Shown in pieces: positions 1-5,909 of a DNA stretch of 15,053 nt. The position numbers were made by a program, and so were the translations under genes. The stretch covers positions 1 to 15,053 of the forward strand of contig JAKBCM010000014.1 in assembly GCA_021807845.1 (NCBI GenBank), written 5' to 3'. How positions within the stretch are numbered: the first letter of the stretch is position 1; every line of letters starts with the position of its first letter. The stretch comes from Pseudomonadota bacterium (GTDB lineage: Bacteria; Pseudomonadota; Gammaproteobacteria; Legionellales; Legionellaceae). The notes beneath the pieces were generated by a model. That model did not search any database. It saw only the letters and a list, made by a program, of their open reading frames with translations, and had not been told where the DNA came from.

Positions 1-66
1 GGTGGCACGGTGGTGCTTGTTTTTCACGCGCAACTTGTGAGCATGTAAAACAAGTACCACCGGGAC
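1..66 (+). repeat. Palindromic dispersed repeat, copy A
   Basis: The core at 9-61 is an imperfect 53-bp palindrome whose arms begin GGTGGTGCTTGTTTT and end AAAACAAGTACCACC. The same 53-bp core recurs in opposite orientation at 13155-13207 with 50 of 53 positions identical, and similarity continues a few bases beyond both ends. The element may begin before the window. It looks like a REP-type intergenic hairpin. Which gene it terminates cannot be told, because its left neighbour is outside the window. Confidence 0.85.
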
Positions 67-304
67 AGGACCCTGACGCACAAGCGTTCATATATAGCAG
101 GGTTAGCAAGAAATAAATAGAGAATTCGATTTGTCAAGATATACTTAATGCTAATTAGAAGCGTGGGCGAGCCCGAGCCCGAATCCGTAACGATCTAATA
201 TTTAGGGTCTATCTACAATTGCTCTATAACGCCCACGGGCACTTATTAGAGCAGAATTTTGTTTAAAATGCAGCATGACAAGCATCAGGCCGTTTAATAT
301 TTGA
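67..304. other. Gene-free stretch with an interrupted inverted repeat
   Basis: I find no convincing coding sequence between repeat copy A and the first gene. The stretch contains a perfect 8-bp inverted repeat, CGTGGGCG at 162-169 and CGCCCACG at 230-237. Weaker pairing continues outward (GCTAATTAG near 150-158 against TTATTAGAGC near 243-252), so about 100 bp could fold as an imperfect stem. Its function is unknown; it could be a remnant of a small mobile palindromic element. Confidence 0.45.
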
Positions 305-313
305 TGCTATACT
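305..313 (+). promoter_or_regulatory. Extended -10 promoter of the HAD-like gene
   Basis: TGCTATACT is an extended -10 element (TGn plus TATACT) lying 33 nt upstream of the ATG at 347. No good -35 hexamer is present at the expected distance, as is common for extended -10 promoters. The 11-mer GATGCTATACT recurs upstream of the next gene at 1165-1175. Confidence 0.5.
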
Positions 314-346
314 AATCATAACGCCTCACTATTTGAAAAAGAGAAT

Positions 347-1141
347 ATGATGCCCTTTTTTCCAATGCCGAGCAAAGTAACCGAAGACGGTACTTCTCCA
401 AAAGACCCCATAAAAGCAGTATTGTTCGACATATTTGGAACAGTTGTCGACTGGCGTGGAACCATGGTGAAAGAGTTTTCTTCTTTGTTCCTACAAAAAG
501 GAATCACAGATATCGATTGTGAAGCATTTGTAGAAAGCTGGGTAACTGCTTATTCTCAAAATATGAGTGACATCAGTGAGGACAAAAAACCCTTTGCAAT
601 AGTCGATGAGCTCAATAAAATCGCTCTTGATCATACTTTAGACCAATACCACATCACCGATAGATTTTCAGATGTTGAAAAAGAACACATGTGGATGATT
701 TGGCATCGATTAGAACCTTGGCCTGATTCCATTTCCGGTATCGATAAGCTCAAAAAACAATTTACAATTGGGCCTCTTTCGAATGGGAACATCAAACTAT
801 TAGAAGATCTGGCAAAACATGCACACTTGAACTGGGATGTGATTCTTTCAGGTGAACGCTTTCGTCGTTATAAACCCGATCCATCGGTCTATCAAATGGC
901 AGCTGAAGCCTTACAATTAAAACCCTCTCAGATTTTGCTCGTTGCCTCACATCCTTATGATCTGAAGGCCGCACAGCTTTGTGGCTATAAAACTGCATAT
1001 ATCAACCGTCCTTTAGAATTTAGAACAGTAAAAGAAAAAAAAGAGGAAGACCAATTTGATTTTGTGACGGATAGCATTGATACCTTGGCAGATACATTAC
1101 AACAAGAGACAACAGCAAGACAAAGCCATTCTCCTTCCTAA
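347..1141 (+). CDS. HAD-superfamily hydrolase, haloacid dehalogenase type II-like
   Basis: A 264-residue cytoplasmic protein with the HAD motifs in order. Motif I is FDIFGT, with nucleophile Asp28. Motif II is GPLSNGN, with Ser145. Motif III is RRYKPDP, with Lys176. Motif IV is VASHPYDLKAA, with Asp205. The end of the domain, GYKTAYINRP, is typical of the haloacid dehalogenase type II group, which hydrolyses 2-haloalkanoates through an Asp ester. Two substrate-pocket positions look non-standard when compared from memory with L-2-haloacid dehalogenases. The Arg expected just after Trp65 is Val66, and the Ser-x-Asn of motif IV is Ala200-x-His202. The true substrate may therefore be a phosphate ester or something else. 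An A-rich purine run precedes the ATG at 347. The first 20 residues are extra to the fold, so ATG at 365 is an alternative start. Transcribed alone from an extended -10 promoter. Confidence 0.85.
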   Translation: MMPFFPMPSKVTEDGTSPKDPIKAVLFDIFGTVVDWRGTMVKEFSSLFLQKGITDIDCEAFVESWVTAYSQNMSDISEDKKPFAIVDELNKIALDHTLDQYHITDRFSDVEKEHMWMIWHRLEPWPDSISGIDKLKKQFTIGPLSNGNIKLLEDLAKHAHLNWDVILSGERFRRYKPDPSVYQMAAEALQLKPSQILLVASHPYDLKAAQLCGYKTAYINRPLEFRTVKEKKEEDQFDFVTDSIDTLADTLQQETTARQSHSPS

Positions 1142-1164
1142 AAATGAACCTCAAATCACCCGAT

Positions 1165-1175
1165 GATGCTATACT
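1165..1175 (+). promoter_or_regulatory. Extended -10 promoter of the DUF3579 gene
   Basis: GATGCTATACT contains an extended -10 (TGCTATACT) 30 nt before the ATG at 1205. The -35 region (TGAACC at 1145-1150, spacing 19) is poor. The same 11-mer precedes the neighbouring HAD-like gene, so the two same-strand genes probably have separate but similar promoters. Confidence 0.45.
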
Positions 1176-1204
1176 CTACGTATTGATGTTATTCTTCAAG
1201 TATC

Positions 1205-1492
1205 ATGACTAAACCCAAAGATAAAAAAATCATCATAGAAGGGATAACTAACCAGGGTAAAACCTTCCGTCCTAGTGATTGGGCTGAACGTATGAGTGGT
1301 ACCTTAGCTAGTTTTAAAAATAGCCGTATCTTGTATTCTCCCCTATTACAACCCAGTGTCAATCACGAGGGATACAAATGTGTATTGCTTGATCCAAAAC
1401 TTAAAAAATCAAATCCAGAACTGTATCGTACCATCTTAGAATTTGCGAAAAACAATAACTTGAAAATTTGTGGTGAAGACAAAAAAGATTGA
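1205..1492 (+). CDS. DUF3579 family protein
   Basis: A 95-residue protein with no signal peptide or membrane segment. The order of motifs matches the DUF3579 family of proteobacterial proteins: an IIIEGIT start (residues 9-15), GKTFRPSDWAER (18-29), YSPLLQP (44-50), KCVLLDP (58-64), and NPELYRTILEFAKNNNLKI (70-88). Family members are small, about 90-110 residues, with no established biochemical role that I can cite, so no function is assigned. Length is normal. The ribosome-binding site is weak (AAG a few bases before ATG). The gene ends 13 nt from the end of the convergent exported-protein gene, so the two transcripts meet tail to tail. Confidence 0.85.
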   Translation: MTKPKDKKIIIEGITNQGKTFRPSDWAERMSGTLASFKNSRILYSPLLQPSVNHEGYKCVLLDPKLKKSNPELYRTILEFAKNNNLKICGEDKKD

Positions 1493-1505
1493 GCATTGCC
1501 CGTAG

Positions 1506-2033
1506 CTATTTTTCTATGGACAAGAAGACCTCATAATCACTCCCTTCGCCTCGCAAATCAAATTTCTGAATGTCATTGTGATCGGTTGGAACGGTCACTG
1601 GTCCCTCAAGATGATTGGGCATAGTCCAACGCGCTTGTAAGACGCCATGTTCATTTTTAAGCTTTATCCTCATCACCCCTATCAAATCATCTGGTTCGAT
1701 GAAGGAGGCATCCGTTTCAATGAGAGACACGATGATCACAACAGTCTCGCCTTCTTTGATAGGTTCAGACCATAATTTGACTTGTGACAATTTTCCAACC
1801 AATTGAGATACCCAATGAAAGGGTTTTTCAGGGATACGGAAATACTGTTCAGCGTGATTGCTGCGATAAACACTCACATCAAAATAGACTTCATCCCCAT
1901 CACGCTCAGAAGCCTTTATGACATTGATATGGTGTAAAAAAAGCAGCGGCTTTATCTCATTGTGGATTGCGGCATAACAACACATTGGTAAACATATGAA
2001 ACTCATCAATATGATCAACATTCGCCGTTTCAT
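1506..2033 (-). CDS. Small exported protein of unknown function, downstream of icmC-like gene
   Basis: I do not recognise the family. From the start chosen here the product is 175 residues. The N-terminus, MKRRMLIILMSFICLPMCCYA, is a classical signal peptide: positive n-region, hydrophobic core, and probable cleavage after Cys-Tyr-Ala. The Cys residues do not form a good lipobox. The mature part alternates beta-strand-like segments, including the HHINVIKASERDGDEVYFDV and VVIIVSLIE stretches, with acidic loops, and suggests a soluble periplasmic beta-rich domain. A longer reading begins at ATG 2060, which overlaps the upstream stop (ATGA). I prefer 2033 because GGGAG lies 8 nt before it and the signal peptide then starts correctly. 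It forms a two-gene operon with the IcmC/DotE-like gene, so a role alongside that membrane protein is inferred but unproven. Confidence 0.72.
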   Translation of the reverse strand: MKRRMLIILMSFICLPMCCYAAIHNEIKPLLFLHHINVIKASERDGDEVYFDVSVYRSNHAEQYFRIPEKPFHWVSQLVGKLSQVKLWSEPIKEGETVVIIVSLIETDASFIEPDDLIGVMRIKLKNEHGVLQARWTMPNHLEGPVTVPTDHNDIQKFDLRGEGSDYEVFLSIEK

Positions 2034-2056
2034 CGTCCCTGCTCCCTTTTTTAGTC

Positions 2057-2581
2057 TCATACCGAACTCTGTACGATACCTGTAATAGACAACAATTTCA
2101 TTGCAATATAACTCAATGCACCATAAGTTTCTTGAAAATTAACAGCTAAAATTCCTGCTCCAATGAATGCGAGCCCTTTTGGCCCTTCTTTGACACCAGG
2201 ACTGCTCCCATGAACCAGCAACACACAGCCCCGTACAAACCAGATCAAACCAGCTGTTTGGATAAGAATTCCCATTGAATTATAAATATTATAAGGATTA
2301 TATGGGATGTATTGCAAAATATTACCTGAACCAAATGCCGTCTTTGATAAAGAAGTCAGCATAGAAGGCAAAAAGATGAGGGCAGAACCCCCTACAAAAT
2401 ACATCAGAGGAACAAATATTTTTTCATTAGAATGCCCCCCACTCCCTACCGCTTTCATCTTCATCAAGCCCGTTACCATAAATATAATACCAATAAGGTA
2501 ACCTAACCCTGATATCAGAGTTTCTACTGGAAAAAGAGCCCGGCTCAAGTTGCCAAGCATTGAAACGACATCACCGTTCAT
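2057..2581 (-). CDS. IcmC/DotE-like type IVB secretion membrane protein
   Basis: A 174-residue integral inner-membrane protein with about four hydrophobic segments, near residues 21-42, 57-77, 103-123 and 135-150. The order of features resembles the related Dot/Icm proteins IcmC/DotE, DotV and IcmD/DotP as I remember them: FPVETLISGLGYLIGIIF, then a KMKAVG turn, then FGSGNIL, then LIWFVRGCVLL, then a Gly-rich GPKGLAFIGAGILAVNF stretch. In Legionella and Coxiella this family belongs to the inner-membrane part of the Dot/Icm secretion system. No other dot/icm gene is visible here, so this is probably an orphan paralogue and not the core-locus copy. A -10 box ends only 6 nt before ATG 2581, so the mRNA would be leaderless from there. 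ATG 2560, preceded by GGTGA, is the alternative start. Confidence 0.75.
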   Translation of the reverse strand: MNGDVVSMLGNLSRALFPVETLISGLGYLIGIIFMVTGLMKMKAVGSGGHSNEKIFVPLMYFVGGSALIFLPSMLTSLSKTAFGSGNILQYIPYNPYNIYNSMGILIQTAGLIWFVRGCVLLVHGSSPGVKEGPKGLAFIGAGILAVNFQETYGALSYIAMKLLSITGIVQSSV

Positions 2582-2587
2582 ATGTTA

Positions 2588-2616
2588 ATTATACACTTTT
2601 TATTTTGATGTGTGCA
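2588..2616 (-). promoter_or_regulatory. Sigma-70-type promoter of the icmC-like operon
   Basis: On the minus strand a perfect TATAAT (2588-2593) is preceded at 17-bp spacing by TGCACA (2611-2616, 4 of 6 to TTGACA). Transcription would start about at the A of ATG 2581, implying a leaderless message or use of the downstream ATG at 2560. Confidence 0.6.
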
Positions 2617-2703
2617 TTGAAGTAACAGCCAACCCCCACTCACTGAACAAGAAGAGTTTGGCCACCCTTTGTTAGGTGTATTGATGAAACGGGTCAGAAT
2701 CAC

Positions 2704-2731
2704 TTGCAATAGAAAAATTTTCCCCTATAGT
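2704..2731 (+). promoter_or_regulatory. Sigma-70-type promoter of the reductase gene
   Basis: TTGCAA (2704-2709) and TATAGT (2726-2731) are separated by 16 bp. The predicted transcription start is near 2738, inside the 5' extension of the open frame. This argues against the TTG at 2669 and the ATG at 2684 as starts, and for ATG 2762, giving a leader of about 25 nt. Confidence 0.6.
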
Positions 2732-2761
2732 AAGCATTTTCGAACTCATAGATTCATCAAC

Positions 2762-3496
2762 ATGAAGGCCAATACATTTCCCATCATATTACAAGACTCA
2801 TACATGCTGTCGCCAAAAGTCAAACATTTTATTTTTAAATGTGCAAATGCCCAAGTGTTTGACTATTTACCCGGCCAATTCATTACGATTCATTTTGAAC
2901 ATCATGGCAAAATATTACGACGAAGCTATAGCATTGCGAATCCTCCAACACAAAACAATCGCATTGAATTCGCCGCAGGTTTTGTACCGGAAGGTCCAGG
3001 AACTGAGCTTTTGTTTCATTTACAAAATGGAGATAGCATCAACATCACAGGGCCGTTTGGTCGTTTGGTGCTGAAAGATGAGACACCTAAACGTTATATC
3101 CTAGTTGCTACAAGCACCGGTGTCACACCCTATCGGGCCATGATAACCGCGCTTAATCAACGATTACAAACGCATCCGAATCTTCAGGTTGTCATTTTAC
3201 AAGGCATACAAAAGCGCGAAGATGTCCTTTATAGAGATGAATTTCTAGCCTTAAGTGCCGCTTGTTCACGCGTCATTTTTCGCGCTCACTTAAGTCGCGA
3301 ACCCAAAGAAGGTCTCAGTCCTCATGAATTTAGCGGCCATGTTCAAAGCTCTTTTGAAGAGTTATGTTTAAACCCCGCGGATGATATTGTGTATTTGTGC
3401 GGAAATCCCAGTATGATCGATGATTCTTTCGCTTATTTAAAAGATCAAGGATTTGCAATACAAAGTATCATTCGCGAAAAATATATTTCAACCTAG
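2762..3496 (+). CDS. Ferredoxin-NADP-reductase-like FAD/NAD(P)H oxidoreductase
   Basis: A 244-residue single-electron/hydride-transfer flavoenzyme with the two-domain FNR fold. The N-terminal FAD barrel carries PGQF (37-40) and RRSYSIANPP (53-62), where the RxYS motif binds the FAD phosphate. GPFG (97-100) ends this domain. The C-terminal nucleotide domain has VATSTGVTP (115-123, a variant of the usual GTG-x-TP) and YLCGNPSMI (211-219). There is no 2Fe-2S cysteine cluster and no fused ferredoxin domain, so electrons must pass to a separate partner. The chain ends REKYIST, similar to the FNR C-terminus that stacks on the flavin. Candidates are ferredoxin/flavodoxin-NADP reductase or a flavin reductase; the sequence does not decide. 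The open frame extends 31 codons upstream, but a promoter lies within that extension. No strong Shine-Dalgarno is visible. Confidence 0.8.
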   Translation: MKANTFPIILQDSYMLSPKVKHFIFKCANAQVFDYLPGQFITIHFEHHGKILRRSYSIANPPTQNNRIEFAAGFVPEGPGTELLFHLQNGDSINITGPFGRLVLKDETPKRYILVATSTGVTPYRAMITALNQRLQTHPNLQVVILQGIQKREDVLYRDEFLALSAACSRVIFRAHLSREPKEGLSPHEFSGHVQSSFEELCLNPADDIVYLCGNPSMIDDSFAYLKDQGFAIQSIIREKYIST

Positions 3497-3648
3497 TACG
3501 GTGTTTCACTGATTTTGTCTTGCTCCGTTAGCACTGTCATCCTGAGCTTGCGAGAGATCTCCGAAATAAGTACAGTGCTATATTCAGGAGATCCCTCGCA
3601 AGCTCGGGATGAAGCGTAGGTGCAAGACAAAACCAGTGAAACGCTGTA
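3497..3648. repeat. 152-bp nested inverted-repeat element (MITE-like)
   Basis: Two nested pairs of arms are present. The outer arms, 3497-3523 and 3622-3648, match at 24 of 27 positions. The inner arms, 3537-3562 and 3587-3612 (TCATCCTGAGCTTGCGAG against CTCGCAAGCTCGGGATGA), match at 24 of 26. A third perfect 9-bp pair, TAGCACTGT at 3529-3537 and ACAGTGCTA at 3572-3580, could form an alternative stem. The element begins immediately after the reductase stop codon and ends 39 nt before the aldolase start. It has no coding capacity. It probably acts as a transcript-end hairpin or is a non-autonomous mobile repeat. Confidence 0.85.
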
Positions 3649-3687
3649 CGAAGCATTAACGTCATTAGAAAATGGAGACGAAACAGT

Positions 3688-4698
3688 ATGTATTACAATG
3701 AATTATCAACAACGATGGATCATTTGCTACAAGAGGGCAAAGGAATATTAGCCGCTGATGAAAGCAATAGCACCATTGGAAAACGATTTGCTACCATAAA
3801 CATTGAAAATAATGAGATGAATCGTCGTGATTACCGATTATTGCTCGCAACCACCAAAGGTTTAGATGAATACATCAATGGTGTTATATTATTTGAAGAA
3901 ACCTTTCATCAGAAAGATAAACACGGTACACCTATTGCTGATCTATTCGCACAAAAAGGGATAATTCCTGGCATAAAAGTAGACAAAGGCCTGGTCACCT
4001 TAGCCAATACAGAAGATGAAAAGGTCACACAAGGTTTAGATGGCTTGACAGAACGCTTACTCGAATTCAAAAATCTTGGGGCAAAATTTGCCAAATGGCG
4101 TAATGTTTACTCTATTTCAGACTACACGCCAAGTCTAACAGCCATGAAAGCAGGTGCTGAAATGCTAGCCCGTTATGCAGCCTGTTGCCAATCTGTAGGC
4201 ATTGTTCCCATTGTTGAACCAGAAGTGTTAATGGATGGCTCTCATACGATTGAACGATGTGCTGAAGCCTCTGAAATGGTCTTACACGAACTATTCAATG
4301 CACTGTTCATACACCAGGTTGAATTAGAAAATATCGTTCTAAAACTGAGCATGGTCACGTCTGGTAAACTCGCAGAGCCATTTAGTACTCCAGAAGATAT
4401 TGCAGAGTACACGTTGAGTGTCTTTCGAAATAATGTTCCAGCTGCGGTCCCCACTATCAATTTCTTATCTGGGGGTCAAACACCCAAACAAGCAACAGCC
4501 CATTTAAATGCCATCAACAGCATAGATCAGCAACCATGGATCTTAAGCTTTTCCTATGGCCGAGCCTTGCAAGAAGACTGCCTACAAACCTGGCAAGGAA
4601 AATCAGAGAATGTTGTCAGAGCACAAGACATTTTGTTAAAACGTGCGGCGTTAAATAGCCTAGCTTGCTTTGGAGAATATCATCCTAATAAAGAGTAG
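3688..4698 (+). CDS. Class I fructose-bisphosphate aldolase
   Basis: Cleaves fructose 1,6-bisphosphate to dihydroxyacetone phosphate and glyceraldehyde 3-phosphate through a lysine Schiff base; cytoplasmic, glycolysis/gluconeogenesis. Its 336 residues are normal for the bacterial members. Visible landmarks are GILAADES (19-26, Asp24), GIKVDKG (95-101, Lys97), AKFAKWRNVY (132-141, Lys136), IVPIVEPEV (172-180, Glu177 and Glu179), the Schiff-base lysine Lys219 in LKLSMVTSG, SGGQ (261-264, phosphate binding) and SYGRALQ (289-295). The usual LKPNMVTPG around the active lysine is altered to LKLSMVTSG, a mild variation. The C-terminal tyrosine of the animal enzymes is absent, as usual in bacteria. 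GGAG lies about 11 nt before the ATG. A strong terminator follows. Confidence 0.95.
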   Translation: MYYNELSTTMDHLLQEGKGILAADESNSTIGKRFATINIENNEMNRRDYRLLLATTKGLDEYINGVILFEETFHQKDKHGTPIADLFAQKGIIPGIKVDKGLVTLANTEDEKVTQGLDGLTERLLEFKNLGAKFAKWRNVYSISDYTPSLTAMKAGAEMLARYAACCQSVGIVPIVEPEVLMDGSHTIERCAEASEMVLHELFNALFIHQVELENIVLKLSMVTSGKLAEPFSTPEDIAEYTLSVFRNNVPAAVPTINFLSGGQTPKQATAHLNAINSIDQQPWILSFSYGRALQEDCLQTWQGKSENVVRAQDILLKRAALNSLACFGEYHPNKE

Positions 4699-4768
4699 GA
4701 TGTGTTGACTCGATTTTTCAGTTTTTGACACTTGACCTCTTAAAATGGTTACGCTTCGCAGCTTGTTC

Positions 4769-4878
4769 CTGAGGGATGGTCACAAAATTTGAATATAACA
4801 TAATGTTTTTACAAACTGCCTCCGTACCGCGCATAAAGCGCGGTACGGAGGGGTTTTAATTTTGTGAGGATCTCTCAG
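4769..4878. repeat. 110-bp nested inverted repeat around the terminator
   Basis: The outer arms, 4769-4789 (CTGAGGGATGGTCACAAAATT) and 4858-4878, are complementary at 18 of 21 positions and enclose the perfect 14-bp GC-rich hairpin at 4819-4851. The two-level architecture resembles the element at 3497-3648, although the sequences differ. It lies between the convergent aldolase and phosphodiesterase genes. Confidence 0.65.
4819..4863 (+). terminator. Rho-independent terminator after the aldolase gene
   Basis: CCTCCGTACCGCGC (4819-4832), a 5-nt loop ATAAA, and GCGCGGTACGGAGG (4838-4851) make a perfect 14-bp stem. GGTTTTAATTTT follows on the plus strand. On the minus strand the stem is followed by CAGTTTGT, a weaker U tract, so it may also serve the convergent gene ending at 4913. 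Confidence 0.85.
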
Positions 4879-4912
4879 AGCTTGTTCGCGGGGTTGTCCA
4901 TAGAATAAACGC

Positions 4913-5671
4913 CTACATATGAAACTGCGCATAAAGTGGCACGTGATCAGATAACATTCTCCAAGGCTTACCTTGTAAACATTGAACATTGTGCACTTTC
5001 ATGCCACGAAAATACACTCTATCTACACATAAAGCAGGCTTTATGGCAGGAAATGAGCGAGCATGGTGGCCTTCAATCGAGTAAAAAGCTTCCAAAATAC
5101 CCAACTCTTCAGCCAATGGTTTGGATAAGTGATTGCGCCAATCATTGAAATCTCCGGCCATTAACAAAGGTTCATTTTCTGGAACAAGCTCGCTGATGCG
5201 TGTCATGAGCGCCTTACATTGCTCTGCTCGTTCATTCTTGAATAATCCCAAATGCACACATAACAAATGAATGGTGATTTGGTCCTCCCCAAGGATCAAT
5301 TGACTATGTAAAATACCACGGGAAGCTCGATGGATTGATGATAAATTGATATTTTCAAACCGCTCGATAGGATATTTACTTAATATGGCATTACCGTGAT
5401 GTCCAGATTGATAGACTGCATTTTTAGCATACACGTAATGAGGCCAAATTTTCTCGGCAATGTATTCAAATTGTGGTGTATCAGGCCAGGCTTGGATGCG
5501 TTTTTCGCGCCGAAGATGAGCGCCTTGAACCTCTTGTAAAAAAACAAAATCTGGGTTTAACAGAGCAATTGCTTCGCGCATTTCAGGAAGTAGAAAACGC
5601 ACCTTACCCAATCCAAACCCTTTGTGGATATTATAGGTCATTATGGAAACAGACCGAACAGCTTGCTGCAT
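4913..5671 (-). CDS. Endonuclease/exonuclease/phosphatase (EEP) family hydrolase
   Basis: A 252-residue metal-dependent phosphodiesterase of the EEP (DNase I/AP endonuclease/sphingomyelinase) fold. Catalytic landmarks are MTYNIHKG (11-18, Asn14), FLQEVQG (44-50, Glu47 metal ligand), CVHLGL (138-143, His140), AGDFND (172-177, Asp174 and Asn176), DRVY (217-220, Asp217) and LSDHVPL (240-246, Asp242 and His243). All the usual active-site residues are present. The substrate, nucleic acid or phospholipid, cannot be inferred. There is no signal peptide, so it is probably cytoplasmic. The open frame extends to a TTG at 5683, but ATG 5671 is preceded by GGCGG at suitable distance and is preferred. The leader contains a hairpin and a possible 8-codon reading frame. 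Confidence 0.85.
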   Translation of the reverse strand: MQQAVRSVSIMTYNIHKGFGLGKVRFLLPEMREAIALLNPDFVFLQEVQGAHLRREKRIQAWPDTPQFEYIAEKIWPHYVYAKNAVYQSGHHGNAILSKYPIERFENINLSSIHRASRGILHSQLILGEDQITIHLLCVHLGLFKNERAEQCKALMTRISELVPENEPLLMAGDFNDWRNHLSKPLAEELGILEAFYSIEGHHARSFPAIKPALCVDRVYFRGMKVHNVQCLQGKPWRMLSDHVPLYAQFHM

Positions 5672-5691
5672 ACACACCGCCAAATGTAAAG

Positions 5692-5747
5692 CTAATCATT
5701 ACTTCTATCTTTGTCCATGACAGCTCCTAAAAATGTCCTGGACAAAG
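5692..5747 (-). promoter_or_regulatory. Leader hairpin with a possible 8-codon leader peptide
   Basis: On the minus strand a perfect 9-bp inverted repeat, CTTTGTCCA (5739-5747) and TGGACAAAG (5709-5717), encloses AGGAG (5724-5728). An ATG begins 5 nt after it at 5718, with its last two bases in the hairpin arm. That ATG opens MDKDRSND followed by TAG (5692-5694), 20 nt before the phosphodiesterase start at 5671. It could be a translational attenuator or an operator. It is not in frame with the gene. Confidence 0.35.
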
Positions 5748-5909
5748 GTCCTATATTAAAAAGCATAGGCTATCATTTCGAAAAAAGCAGCATACATGCT
5801 CACCAGTCCTTTCGAACCTGAAGAAAAGCTATGTTTGTTAAGGATTCAGAAACGTCTTAAGTCTACTTAAATCTGGGCGTTTGGCTAAACTCGCAACCCG
5901 TGCAAACCA

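Noticed and set aside
293..301. TTTAATATT resembling one half of a Legionella PmrA box upstream of the HAD-like gene
   Set aside because: PmrA sites are tandem half-sites as I recall, and only one half is present in a very AT-rich stretch.
2057..2581. Canonical icmC/dotE of the core Dot/Icm locus
   Set aside because: No other dot/icm genes flank it here, so it is described as a family-level match and not given the gene symbol.
2669..2761. Upstream extension of the reductase frame from TTG 2669 or ATG 2684
   Set aside because: A good promoter (2704-2731) lies inside it, and the extra basic residues are foreign to the FNR fold, so ATG 2762 was preferred despite AGGTG before 2684.
5692..5718. 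Frameshifted N-terminus of the phosphodiesterase (MDKDRSND frame)
   Set aside because: The frame stops at TAG before the gene and is not in phase; the gene already has a full EEP domain from ATG 5671.
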